This document shows positions 8,311 through 16,336 of a stretch of 59,963 nt of DNA, piece by piece. A model generated the notes under the pieces. It saw only the letters and a program-made list of their open reading frames with translations, ran no database searches and was not told the origin of the DNA. The stretch spans positions 1-59,963 of the forward strand of contig CALHXW010000228.1 in the NCBI GenBank assembly GCA_938040325.1, written 5' to 3'. Numbering within the stretch: the stretch's first letter is position 1; every line of letters begins with the position of its first letter. This DNA comes from an uncultured bacterium. GTDB taxonomy: Bacteria > Myxococcota_A > UBA9042 > PHBI01. The translations under genes were made by a program, and so were the position numbers.

Positions 8311-8814
8311 TCACAATCTGGCTGCCTCGGCGTTTGTTCGCTCGGCTAACACCTTGGCCTGCTTCCGAAACTCCTGAAGCCGATACCCGACCGTTCGACG
8401 CGACACGCCGAGCTGAGCCGCGATCTCGTTCTGACTCATCTCATCAACGAAGAAGTGAATGGCGACCTTGCAACAGTCGTCGTCCAGCTCGCGCATGAGC
8501 GGCTCCAGCGCGATGCGAGCGGCGCTTGCTTCCGGTGTCGTCGCCTTCGCCACGGCCGGTGCCACACGCTCGGCGTAGAGCTCACCGCGTCGCGACTCGG
8601 TGCGGCGCTTGTCGAGGCACACGTTGGTCGTGACTCGGTAGAGCCAGGTCATCGGTGACGACGCGCCGCGAAACGTATCGGCCGAGCGCATGGCGCGCAC
8701 GAAGACCTCGTGGACAACGTCATCTGCATCGGAGTCGTTGCCAACGATCGACAGCGCCCGGCGACGCACAAAGGGTGCGTAGCGGCGATACAGCGCGTCG
8801 ATGTCTTCTAGCAC
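8311..8814 (-). CDS. ECF RNA polymerase sigma factor
   Basis: 167 aa, GTG start at 8814 preceded by AGGA. Region 2 covers about residues 8-75 (YRRYAPFVRRRALSIVGNDS, DADDVVHEVFVRAMRS, MTWLYRVTTNVCLDKRR). Region 4 covers about 105-160 and contains the helix-turn-helix MSQNEIAAQLGVSRRTVGYR. Length and order are those of ECF (group 4) sigma-70 factors. It precedes the anti-sigma-like gene at 7284-8225; the pair is presumably co-transcribed and self-regulated. The related sigma factor at 19674-20195 shares the Asp-Asp-Cys/Asp-Cys element ahead of region 4 (ELDDDCCKVAIHFFVDEM versus ELDEDCAAVLIYYHVDGM). Confidence 0.9.
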   Translation of the reverse strand: MLEDIDALYRRYAPFVRRRALSIVGNDSDADDVVHEVFVRAMRSADTFRGASSPMTWLYRVTTNVCLDKRRTESRRGELYAERVAPAVAKATTPEASAARIALEPLMRELDDDCCKVAIHFFVDEMSQNEIAAQLGVSRRTVGYRLQEFRKQAKVLAERTNAEAARL

Positions 8815-8996
8815 GGCGGTTCCTAGGAGTTCGATGTCAGGTGGACGGGCCCCTTACCGCACCTGCTGCCACTTCACCAGCCCGTCGTGCCTGCGGTTTT
8901 ACGCCGCCAGCCATTTTCTCTTGCCCCGTTGAGATCGGGCACTCGTCGAATGGCCGCAACGACGCTGTTGCCCACAACACACGACGGAGAATCATC

Positions 8997-9251
8997 ATGG
9001 CTGGAGCCTTCATTGCGAGCATCATCTGCGCGGTCATTGGCGGAATCATTGGCGAGCGAAAAGGCCGTGCCGGTCTGGGGGCGCTGCTGGGCTTTTTCTT
9101 GGCCCTGATCGGGGTCCTCATCATCGCGGTGATGGGCCCTACCGAGGAGCGCAAGGCCCTCGATGCCAAGGACGTCGCCGATCGCCTGCTCGGCGCCGGT
9201 GCCGCAAACGACGTCGAAACGCCCGCATCCGACGCCGCGCGCGCCGCCTGA
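8997..9251 (+). CDS. Small two-helix membrane protein
   Basis: 84 aa. ATG at 8997 follows GGAG by 7 nt. MAGAFIASIICAVIGGIIGE forms a Gly-rich first membrane helix, then a basic RKGR turn, then GALLGFFLALIGVLIIAVMG as second helix, and a charged soluble tail of about 35 residues. This layout is common in small bacterial membrane proteins of unknown role, where the RKGR loop faces the cytoplasm. Divergent from the ECF sigma gene at 8814, so it could be a target of it. No function assigned. Confidence 0.7.
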   Translation: MAGAFIASIICAVIGGIIGERKGRAGLGALLGFFLALIGVLIIAVMGPTEERKALDAKDVADRLLGAGAANDVETPASDAARAA

Positions 9252-9318
9252 AGCGAGCCCGTCGCCGGCGACTCGAACACTCAACGACACGACCACTCAA
9301 CGACTCAGGACACACCAC

Positions 9319-9810
9319 ATGAAATCACTCAACACGCTCATCATCTTGACCATCTGCACCGGACTCGGCTCAGGCTGCGCTGCCATGCTCAAGCAGTGGC
9401 AGGAAGACACCTGCCATTATGACGGCGCATACTCCGAGGGCATGAACGACGCTCAGCAGGGCAAGGACATGCTGCCGGCGCGACTCACGCACAGCTGCCC
9501 GGACCACACGCTCGGGGACGTTCAGACCGGCTACCGCGAAGGCTACACGGCCGGTAGCGGCTCCGGCGTCGCGGTGATCACCAGCCGCCAGACGGTCACG
9601 GCCCCCACCGGCCCGCGTGCCTATCCACCTCGGCAGCCGCAGTGCCACGACCAGCGGGACTGCGCTGAAGGCTGGTGCCGGGACCGCGGAGACGGCGTGA
9701 GCGTCTGCATGCACAAGGGAGTCGCGGGCGACGCGTGCCACTCCACCAACGACTGCACCCACAGCTTGTGGTGCAAAGACCCTGGCAACGGGATGAAGGC
9801 CTGCATGTAG
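9319..9810 (+). CDS. Cys-rich lipoprotein
   Basis: 163 aa, ATG at 9319 with an AGGA site upstream. The signal peptide MKSLNTLIILTICTGLGSGC ends in a lipobox with Cys 20. The first half has Gly/Asp-spaced motifs (DGAYSEGMNDAQQGKDM and GYREGYTAGSG) reminiscent of DUF2799-type lipoproteins. The second half carries eight Cys in two CxxxxDCxxxxWC-like units (QCHDQRDCAEGWCRD and DACHSTNDCTHSLWCKD), probably disulfide-bonded outside the cytoplasm. Function unknown. Confidence 0.75.
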   Translation: MKSLNTLIILTICTGLGSGCAAMLKQWQEDTCHYDGAYSEGMNDAQQGKDMLPARLTHSCPDHTLGDVQTGYREGYTAGSGSGVAVITSRQTVTAPTGPRAYPPRQPQCHDQRDCAEGWCRDRGDGVSVCMHKGVAGDACHSTNDCTHSLWCKDPGNGMKACM

Positions 9811-9824
9811 CCAACGCCGAGGGG

Positions 9825-9938
9825 TTAAAGGTAGAGCCCCTGCCCTGCCCGCAGGCGCACCCCCGGCGACGCGTCACGGCTCACGTCCCCAGCAGCAGCA
9901 TAGAAGTCGAGAGCCGCGGCGGCATCGCGCGCCCGCGG
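9825..9938 (-). pseudogene. 3' remnant of a caspase/beta-barrel gene
   Basis: Reading the minus strand, about 38 codons end in a TAA stop with AAAALDFY..., GDVSRDASPGV and RAGQGLYL. This matches the C-terminus of the caspase protein at 16337-17932 (AAAALYLY, VSRDTSPVASPV, GAGLGLYL), and the DNA is also alike over most of the stretch (both end in TTA followed by A/GAGGTAGAGCCCC on the plus strand). An in-frame stop at 9945-9947 closes the frame upstream, so only the tail survives. It lies about 1 kb from the sigma/anti-sigma pair at 7284-8814, which is related to the pair next to the intact caspase gene. Confidence 0.72.
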
Positions 9939-9990
9939 CACCTCTCAACACGTGGGTTCAGCGGGCGGATCGGTTGCAGCCACGTGACAG

Positions 9991-12702
9991 CTATGGCGTC
10001 GTGTCGATGGCGCCTGTGCTGCGGTCGAGCCGCATCAAGAATGCGTCGACATTGGCGTTTTGACCCGCGTTGCGGCCGAAGGGCGGCTCGACACCGCCGA
10101 TGGCGCCGTTGCTTGTGCCCACGACGTAGAGCGTCCCGCCCGTCGCTGCGACGGCGATGCCTTGTGCGCTCGCGGTGGGGTCGCCATGAGTGACGGTGTA
10201 AAGCTCGTTACCGGCACTGTCGAGCGCAGCTACCCACACCTTGCCAGTGTTCTGCACCGTGCCACGTTTGCGGCCGACCACATACGCATTGCCATCAGCT
10301 GCCGCCGAGACGTCATGGACCGAGACCAGCGCTGGCGCCGGACCGGTTGTCGTCCAGCTCACGTCCGTTGGTGACGACCTGCGCTCGACGTACCATGCTG
10401 CGGTGGTCGGCTTGAGGCCAGTGACGAGGACATCGTCACCGGCACGAGCGACGCCGACGAAGCCGTTGCCGCTGCCATCGCCGACCTCGATATGAGTGAC
10501 CGTTGGGTCTTGGGGATCCAAGACAACCAGCGCCCTGAGAAATCCAAACTGGGTAGCGGAGCTATCCACGACGGTGCCGTCGATCTGCAGAGTGCCCACG
10601 ATGACCACGACCACCCACACCCGCCCAGCGGCGTCGACGACGGCATCGGTGACGATACCATCGTGAGGTAGAAGGCCGCCGTTGCCGTCTGAGACCGGCA
10701 CGGCGAACCCGCGGCTGAGGGAGTAGCCTTGGGCTTGCATCTCGTCGACGTACATGCCGAGCGAGGTCGACGTGATCCCGGTCGGACTGACCGAGCGCGA
10801 GCTAACGAAGGCATAGCGTCCACCGGTCACCGACGCCGCTGGAAATCCGCTGCTGAATGTCACCACCGATGCGGCCGCTGGCAGGAACTCGCTCGCGACA
10901 GCACCGCCACCTGTCCACTCGACGAGGTTGTATCGGGAGTCCTGTGGGGCCGCGATCGCCAGCCCCACCACGTCTCCCGCTGGGTTCACGTCGCAATGGG
11001 GCACAGGACGGTCCGCCAACTCGGCAGGAGCATCGGCCGTCGCAACCTGCGTGCCATCTTCGGAGAACGTCTTGGGTTGGCCGAAGCCGCAGATCGTGAC
11101 CTGACCAGCCCCTGTGCTGGCGGTGTTTAGCGAGTCGTTCTTCCTGCGACCAAAGAACGTCACGCCCACCCAGTCGCATATCCCGTCCGCATTTGCGTCG
11201 CCAGCCGCGTCGTCGCCCTCGCACAGGTCGTTCTCATCGCACATCCCATCGTTGTCGCTGTCTTGATTGGACAAGCCGAAACAATCGCCACAATCCCCGT
11301 CGCCATCCGGGTCTCCCAGCTGATCGGGCCCGTAGCACATGTCGTCGGCATCGCAGACGTTGTCGCCGTCGAAGTCGGGACCCACAGGGCAGCCATCGAC
11401 GTCGTCACAGGTGCCGTCACTGTCACTATCTCCGCTCGCGTCGTCGCCCACACACACGTCGCCGTCATCGCAGATCCCATCGGCGTCGGTGTCGCCTGTT
11501 GCGTCATCGCCGCTGCACAGGTCGCAGCTGTCGCAGGTTCCGTCGCCGTCGCTGTCGCCGGTGGCATCGTCGCCGTCGCACGCATCTTGGTCGTCGCAGA
11601 CGCCGTCGTTGTCGGTGTCGCCGGTCGCGTTGTCGCCAAAGCACGGGTCGAAGCTCACACAAAGACCGTCGCCGTCCGCGTCCACGACTGGACAGACTTT
11701 CGCCGAGATCTGGAGGTTGTTACAGATTCCGTCACCGTCAGAGTCACCGGAGCTATCGTCCCCCTGGCAGACGTCGAGGTCGTCGCACACGCCGTCGCCA
11801 TCGCTGTCGGTGCTCATATTGTCGCCGAGACACGGGTCGTTTTCATCGCAAAAGCCGTCACCGTCTGCGTCACCGGAGCAGGCAAGCCCACACGGCGTGT
11901 CGAGGTCGTCGCAGGTCCCGTCGCCGTCGCTGTCGCCGCTAGCGTCGTCGCCAAAGCACTGGTCGAGGTCGTTGCAAGTACCGTCGGCGTCGCCGTCGCC
12001 GGTCGCGTCATCGCCAGCGCACTGGTCGGCGTCATTGCAGACTGCGTCGCCGTCATCGTCACCGGTCGCGTCGTCTCCCATGCAGAGGTCGACGTCGTTG
12101 CAGACCCCGTCGCCGTCGACGTCACCGGCGTCGTCGTCGCCAGTACACACGTCGACGTCGTTGCACACGCCGTCTCCGTCACTGTCGCCCGACGCGTCGT
12201 CGCCGGCGCACTGATCGCTCGGTTCGCACACGCCATCGCCGTCGCTGTCGACGCAGCTTGTGTCGACAGGTCCGACGGTGTCTGCCGCAATATCGCCAGG
12301 CAAGGTGTCGCCTGCCTGTGCTGTGTCGTCGGAAGGCGCTGCGTCGCCGCCCGGAGCAGTGTCATCAGCTGTCGACGTGTCATCAGCTGTCGACGTGTCA
12401 CCGACTGTCGACGTGTCATCGGCTGTCAGCGTGTCATCCGCCGTCGACGTGTCATCTGCTATCGATGCGTCATCTGCTGTCGACGTGTCATCGGCTGCCG
12501 ATGTGTCATCTGCTGCCGATGTGTCATCAGCTGTCGACGTGTCGTCGGCTGTCGATGTGTCGTCCACATCGGTGTCGCTCTGGCTGGTGTCAACGCTATG
12601 GGTGTCTGTCGTGTCGGGCTCAGCGGCGGGCTCCGACTCACATGCGAGGAGGCTCAGGGTCAAAATGGCGATGGCTCTGACACGGCAACAAGCTGCTGAC
12701 AT
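9991..12702 (-). CDS. Thrombospondin type 3 repeat lipoprotein with Asp/Thr stalk
   Basis: 903 aa. ATG at 12702 starts a signal peptide ending in a lipobox (SLLAC). Residues about 25-130 are an extreme Asp/Thr/Ala stalk (DDTSTA hexapeptides). Residues about 130-520 hold around fifteen thrombospondin type 3-like units (DSDGDGVCDDLDVCQGDDAS), each with several Asp for calcium and Cys for disulfides. The last 380 residues lack Cys repeats and look like a beta-propeller of short motifs (AGDVVGLAIAA, VDAAGRVWVVVVIVG, AVAATGGTLYVVGTS). Probably a rigid calcium-stabilised surface rod presenting a propeller. The open frame extends upstream to 12921, but that part is repeat-derived and has no signal peptide. 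Confidence 0.8.
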   Translation of the reverse strand: MSAACCRVRAIAILTLSLLACESEPAAEPDTTDTHSVDTSQSDTDVDDTSTADDTSTADDTSAADDTSAADDTSTADDASIADDTSTADDTLTADDTSTVGDTSTADDTSTADDTAPGGDAAPSDDTAQAGDTLPGDIAADTVGPVDTSCVDSDGDGVCEPSDQCAGDDASGDSDGDGVCNDVDVCTGDDDAGDVDGDGVCNDVDLCMGDDATGDDDGDAVCNDADQCAGDDATGDGDADGTCNDLDQCFGDDASGDSDGDGTCDDLDTPCGLACSGDADGDGFCDENDPCLGDNMSTDSDGDGVCDDLDVCQGDDSSGDSDGDGICNNLQISAKVCPVVDADGDGLCVSFDPCFGDNATGDTDNDGVCDDQDACDGDDATGDSDGDGTCDSCDLCSGDDATGDTDADGICDDGDVCVGDDASGDSDSDGTCDDVDGCPVGPDFDGDNVCDADDMCYGPDQLGDPDGDGDCGDCFGLSNQDSDNDGMCDENDLCEGDDAAGDANADGICDWVGVTFFGRRKNDSLNTASTGAGQVTICGFGQPKTFSEDGTQVATADAPAELADRPVPHCDVNPAGDVVGLAIAAPQDSRYNLVEWTGGGAVASEFLPAAASVVTFSSGFPAASVTGGRYAFVSSRSVSPTGITSTSLGMYVDEMQAQGYSLSRGFAVPVSDGNGGLLPHDGIVTDAVVDAAGRVWVVVVIVGTLQIDGTVVDSSATQFGFLRALVVLDPQDPTVTHIEVGDGSGNGFVGVARAGDDVLVTGLKPTTAAWYVERRSSPTDVSWTTTGPAPALVSVHDVSAAADGNAYVVGRKRGTVQNTGKVWVAALDSAGNELYTVTHGDPTASAQGIAVAATGGTLYVVGTSNGAIGGVEPPFGRNAGQNANVDAFLMRLDRSTGAIDTTP
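12359..12556 (-). repeat. 18-bp coding tandem repeats (Asp/Thr stalk)
   Basis: About eleven copies of an 18-bp unit (plus strand GTGTCATCAGCTGTCGAC with variants) encode the DDTSTA hexapeptide run near the N-terminus of the lipoprotein. Units stay in frame. Copy number is likely to vary between strains by slippage. Confidence 0.8.
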
Positions 12703-13171
12703 CAAGGGTGCTCTCTTTTCCGGTAGGTTGCCTCCACGATAGGTAGGCCTGCCCACGCCGCCTAGCGGTATCCACGCCGCGTAAGATCGGCGAAGGATGC
12801 CGCGACGCGAGGGCGCGGCATCACGTGCCGAGGCCTTCGGGACGCACGGCCCAAAACAAGCGCTCTTTCCGGCTGCGACTTCCGCGATGCACTCCCCAGC
12901 GGAGTCGCTCGCTGCGCTCACTCGATCTCGACGATGCTCGCATGGCCTTCATTCGGCCGACGCCGCTGACAAGCACATCGCGTCCGCCTCGCTCGAAAAG
13001 AGCGCTTGTTTTGGGACGAGTGTCGGTCCGGAATTCGGCCGCGAACTAGCCGGACGGGACACTAAGACCAGTGTTGGAACACCCGCTTCATGGGAAGCGG
13101 GTGGTCCATTGACCTGGTCGGCAGCCACGGGTGTGGAGACATGCCGCAGGTCGATTTGGGCGTGCACCGGG
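12703..13171. other. Intergenic region with hairpins and a repeat element
   Basis: 469 bp between two minus-strand genes. Contents: hairpin GATGCCGCG/CGCGGCATC (12796-12822); the repeat element at 12850-13015; an imperfect hairpin with arms 13019-13031 and 13050-13063; and a perfect 9-bp hairpin ACCCGCTTC/GAAGCGGGT (13081-13102). The last two lie downstream of the stop at 13172 and could end transcription, though neither has a T-tract. No gene is supported. Confidence 0.5.
12850..13015. mobile_element. MITE-like repeat element, copy 1
   Basis: Terminal inverted repeats of 19 bp are perfect: CCCAAAACAAGCGCTCTTT at 12850-12868 and its complement at 12997-13015. The interior (166 bp in total) is non-coding and clearly related to copy 2 at 31579-31760: both share TTTCCGGCTGCG, CTCGACGATGC, GCCGACGCCGCTG and GCCTCGCT in the same order and spacing. 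The inverted ends, small size and intergenic sites are those of a non-autonomous transposable element. Confidence 0.75.
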
Positions 13172-15058
13172 CTAGAAAATTCCGACCTCAACGCACTGGA
13201 GCTTGATGTCAGGCTTCTCGATTTCCGGTGCTGGGTTTTGGATAAAGATGCCGCTGAGGTGCGGTCGCTCCTCAGGTCGTCCTAGGTTGTCGAGCCCCGT
13301 CTTGACCTGGTATCCGTTGTACTTCACGGAGCCGGCGCCGGTGAGGAGGTGGTCGACACCGCCCGCCGCGAGGCCCTTGATGATGTTGATCGCTCCACCG
13401 ACGCACTGGAAAAAGTCGATCGTGCTTCCAATGGCCAAGGGGCAGTCTCTCCTCATCTGTGCAAACACCTTGCCGACGTTCTCGCACTTGTCGTTGTTGT
13501 TGTAGGTCAGCTCGTCTTGAATCGTGCTACGACCTGTCCACATCCGCACTTTTGGCGCCCCCGGGCGCCCAGCGCACCACTTCACTTGGCAGGCCGGGCC
13601 TGGGCAGTCCCTGCTCTGCGGGTTCGACAGTCCGCGCCACTCGGGTGGCTTCTTGCTCGTGTCCACGCAGTCGGTGTCGGCCGGGCCCGTGCAGCCGTAG
13701 TTGTCAGCGTCGTTCTGTGTTGGGTAGCGGGCCAATAAGGCCAGTCCGAGCTGTACGATGCTCGGAACAATGTCGCAGTTGTTCTTCAGCGACGCCGCGT
13801 TGCCGAGGTTATTGACCGAGCCGATGTTAAGCGTCGTCTGCAGCCCCCACACATGCGTCGCGATAGCGCCCATGCTGTGTGCGTACGTTCCGTTGGGGAG
13901 GTGGTCGCAATAATCCCACTTTTCTGCCATCTCCTCGCAATGGGCCACGAGCTTGTCGCCATACAGGAGGTTGATCACGTTTGTCGTGTTGCCGAGCAAC
14001 AGGTCGATGATGTGGCCGTCAGCGCCTGACGATGACACATCCAGGTTGGCCGGCGTCGCAGTCGCCGCGGTCCCTGGCGGGTTGAGGTATCCTTGCACAA
14101 ACAACGACGCTTTGTTCGGCTCACAATAGCCAGCAACCAGTGCAGGCAGCTCTCTGTCGTCTGAGCACGTGTACGCGTACGCGTCGCCGCTCACGCGCAG
14201 CGAGGCTGCTGCGGACACCAACAGTCCATAGAAGCGTCGCGACGTGTATTGCTCGATCCAAGAGTAGGATGGGTCGTGCCCGAACATGACATCGAAGTCC
14301 ATCTGCATCCGCTGCCTCCGCTCAGCACGCTTCTCCGGGTTGACGATGATGGTGACCTGCGGCTTTTCGTCGTCGTGCTGTGGCGGGTTGTCACAGTCGT
14401 AGGGTGGCGGATTGACACCGATAGCGTGCCACTCGCCAATGCCCATGTCGCGCTGCTCCACCGACTCGGTTCGTGAGCACGGGTCTGCGCTGGAGGCTTC
14501 CCAGCTGTACTGATTGCCGTTCTCACCGTCAGGAAGGGAGCTCCCTGCGGCAATTTTTGAGCCGTCAATCTCCTCCTGACAGGTCTCCAGCATGTCACGG
14601 ATGCCTGCATTGACCATTGTGCAACCAGACTCGGCTTCCTTTTGCCGGTCCCGTACAATCTTCTGGACGCAGTCAGGGTCTTCCACCATCTCCCCGGTGT
14701 CTGGATCACACTTCCAGCGTGAGCATGACTCGCCGCCTTTGCAGAAGGCATACTGGTAGCGGTTCACGGGCTTCACGTGGCGTCGGATGCTCAGCACGTC
14801 CTCGTCAAAAAGACGCTTGCCATCGCATCGCCGCGTCTCTCGGCACGCGTTGAGGGTGCTCGCCTTGCTTCCGATACAGGCCGGAGCATTGTCGTTCCAG
14901 TCTTTTGCACAATATACGAACCCAGTACCGGTTCCACTCGTGCCTCCTCCGCCACTTGTGCCTCCTCCGGCCGGCGGAGGCCCGAACGCACTCGCTGTGG
15001 TGGTCAATGCGACCGTCGCGGTCGCGAAAAGTGTTAGCTTGATCAGAGAGCGAATCAT
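13172..15058 (-). CDS. Secreted Cys-rich protein of unknown function
   Basis: 628 aa. ATG at 15058 overlaps the stop of the upstream gene (ATGA), so the two are translationally coupled. The N-terminus MIRSLIKLTLFATATVALTT is a signal peptide (cleavage after about ASA), followed by a Gly/Thr/Pro linker (GPPPAGGGTSGGGGTS). The rest has many scattered Cys, not arranged in short repeats, with segments such as CIGSKASTLNACRETRRCDG and DCVQKIVRDRQKEAESGC. Hydrophobic stretches in the middle (HIIDLLLGNTTNVINLLYG and SIVQLGLALLARY) could be buried helices. No known domain recognised. Confidence 0.7.
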   Translation of the reverse strand: MIRSLIKLTLFATATVALTTTASAFGPPPAGGGTSGGGGTSGTGTGFVYCAKDWNDNAPACIGSKASTLNACRETRRCDGKRLFDEDVLSIRRHVKPVNRYQYAFCKGGESCSRWKCDPDTGEMVEDPDCVQKIVRDRQKEAESGCTMVNAGIRDMLETCQEEIDGSKIAAGSSLPDGENGNQYSWEASSADPCSRTESVEQRDMGIGEWHAIGVNPPPYDCDNPPQHDDEKPQVTIIVNPEKRAERRQRMQMDFDVMFGHDPSYSWIEQYTSRRFYGLLVSAAASLRVSGDAYAYTCSDDRELPALVAGYCEPNKASLFVQGYLNPPGTAATATPANLDVSSSGADGHIIDLLLGNTTNVINLLYGDKLVAHCEEMAEKWDYCDHLPNGTYAHSMGAIATHVWGLQTTLNIGSVNNLGNAASLKNNCDIVPSIVQLGLALLARYPTQNDADNYGCTGPADTDCVDTSKKPPEWRGLSNPQSRDCPGPACQVKWCAGRPGAPKVRMWTGRSTIQDELTYNNNDKCENVGKVFAQMRRDCPLAIGSTIDFFQCVGGAINIIKGLAAGGVDHLLTGAGSVKYNGYQVKTGLDNLGRPEERPHLSGIFIQNPAPEIEKPDIKLQCVEVGIF

Positions 15059-15723
15059 CGATAGTCCTGTGTCGGTGTGTTGTGGTCGTAGGAAGTGTTG
15101 TCGGCGATGATGGTGCCGCCCGCCTCGAGAAGTGCGCGCATTGACGCTAGCTCGATCAGCTGGAACGTTCGCTTGGCTTCGTCAATCGCCTCCGGGTCGC
15201 CGCTGTTCACCGCGTCGGCATGTGTCTCGACGTATCTGAATGTGACAGTCCGCCAATAGAAACAGACACGCTCCACCGAAGCCGCAAAAGACGCGTCATC
15301 TTGCATTCGCGAGCTGGCGCGGACATGGGTGCATGAGCCCGACTCTGGGAAGTCGCGGGCGTCGAGCATGTCCTTCATCGCCAGTGCTTCTTCGCCAAGC
15401 GACTCCAGGGCGGCTCTGATGTCCGCGTCCGGACCGAGCGCCAGGTTCACCCTAGGTAGCGAGGTCAACTGCTGGGGCGGTGCTCCGCTCTGCGCTTGCC
15501 GTGTCGCGACTGGCGTCGCGTCACGCGCCGGCGACGTGGTCGGCAACTCAGCGCGCTGGTCGGCGAGACCCAGCGCTGGGCCCTCAGCCACCTCGTAAGG
15601 AGCGGGTTGCGGCTCATCGTCGCCGAACGCAATGAATGCGGTGATTAAGGCCGTGCAGAGTAATGCTGCACCGCCGATGAGCCATCGAGGTCGTGCCTTG
15701 TTCTTATGTCGTGTTGCTCTCAA
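15055..15723 (-). CDS. Single-pass membrane protein of unknown function
   Basis: 222 aa. The start is TTG at 15723: AAGGGGA lies 6 nt upstream on this strand; longer in-frame starts to 15948 have no ribosome site. The first ten residues are basic (RATRHKNKARPR), followed by one membrane helix WLIGGAALLCTALITAFIAF; the rest would be periplasmic. After a Pro/Ala/Gln-rich linker, a helical domain (residues about 110-215) contains three Cys and ends in NTSYDHNTPTQDYR. The stop overlaps the start of the secreted protein at 13172-15058. The pair probably works as membrane anchor and secreted partner. Confidence 0.65.
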   Translation of the reverse strand: MRATRHKNKARPRWLIGGAALLCTALITAFIAFGDDEPQPAPYEVAEGPALGLADQRAELPTTSPARDATPVATRQAQSGAPPQQLTSLPRVNLALGPDADIRAALESLGEEALAMKDMLDARDFPESGSCTHVRASSRMQDDASFAASVERVCFYWRTVTFRYVETHADAVNSGDPEAIDEAKRTFQLIELASMRALLEAGGTIIADNTSYDHNTPTQDYR

Positions 15724-16336
15724 TCCAATTCCCCTTGTCGAAGGCGTAAGTCCGCAATGGGCCACACACATGACCCTCATAGTTTCAACTAGTTCCCCGG
15801 CAACCTGGCGTCGTCCTCCCGCGTCGCTTGGCAACGAACGAGGTGATCCAGTGTCGGTTTGGCTTACGCGGCAGACATCACAAGCTTGGACATTGTAGTG
15901 CAAAAAAAGATGGTCGCGGGCGTCGAACGTGACGCATCGCGCCGTCACACAACAACTTGAACGCGTGCGGGCGTAGTGCCCGGCGTACGGCGTCAGAGGT
16001 GGAGTACCCGGTCATCGACAAGACGCAGCTTGACCTGGCCGCGGTTGCTGTTGGCGCGTGTCGACTTTCAAAAACAAGACACCTTCCTACCTGCTTTCAA
16101 CGTGAAAACAGATAGTTGCGACTACAGAGAGCACCCAGGCGGATGGACGGACTGCCGCCCTCGGCCGCAAGACTCGCCCACCGCCCTTGATCGAGGGCAT
16201 GATGATCGATCGGTGATGTTTGGCTATGGCCTGTCCGAAGTCTCCCCGCACGCCACTGACCACACGCGAGAGGTGCCAGACGGCTAGTGGTGCAGCACCC
16301 CCGGCAGCAGACTGCCTGCAGGTTGCTACGGCACGC
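15724..16336. other. Intergenic region without recognised content
   Basis: 613 bp upstream of the minus-strand pair 15055-15723 and downstream of the caspase gene. Part of it (16050-16140) is relatively AT-rich. A 103-codon plus-strand frame from 15976 has no ribosome site and an Arg-rich composition typical of chance frames. No repeat, RNA gene or clear promoter was found. Confidence 0.4.

Noticed and set aside
12359..12556. CRISPR-like regular repeats
   Set aside because: Units are contiguous 18-bp coding repeats without unique spacers, in frame within a lipoprotein; no cas genes in the window.
11263..12699. Plus-strand frame of 478 codons opposite the thrombospondin type 3 lipoprotein
   Set aside because: Mirror of the Asp/Cys repeats on the true strand; the real strand has a signal peptide, lipobox and known repeat type.
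9991..12921. Longer start for the thrombospondin type 3 lipoprotein at 12921
   Set aside because: The additional 73 residues derive from the MITE-like element and hairpin region and would hide the lipoprotein signal.
15976..16287. 103-codon plus-strand frame in the gap before the caspase gene
   Set aside because: No ribosome site, Arg-rich start typical of chance frames in GC-rich DNA, no domain.
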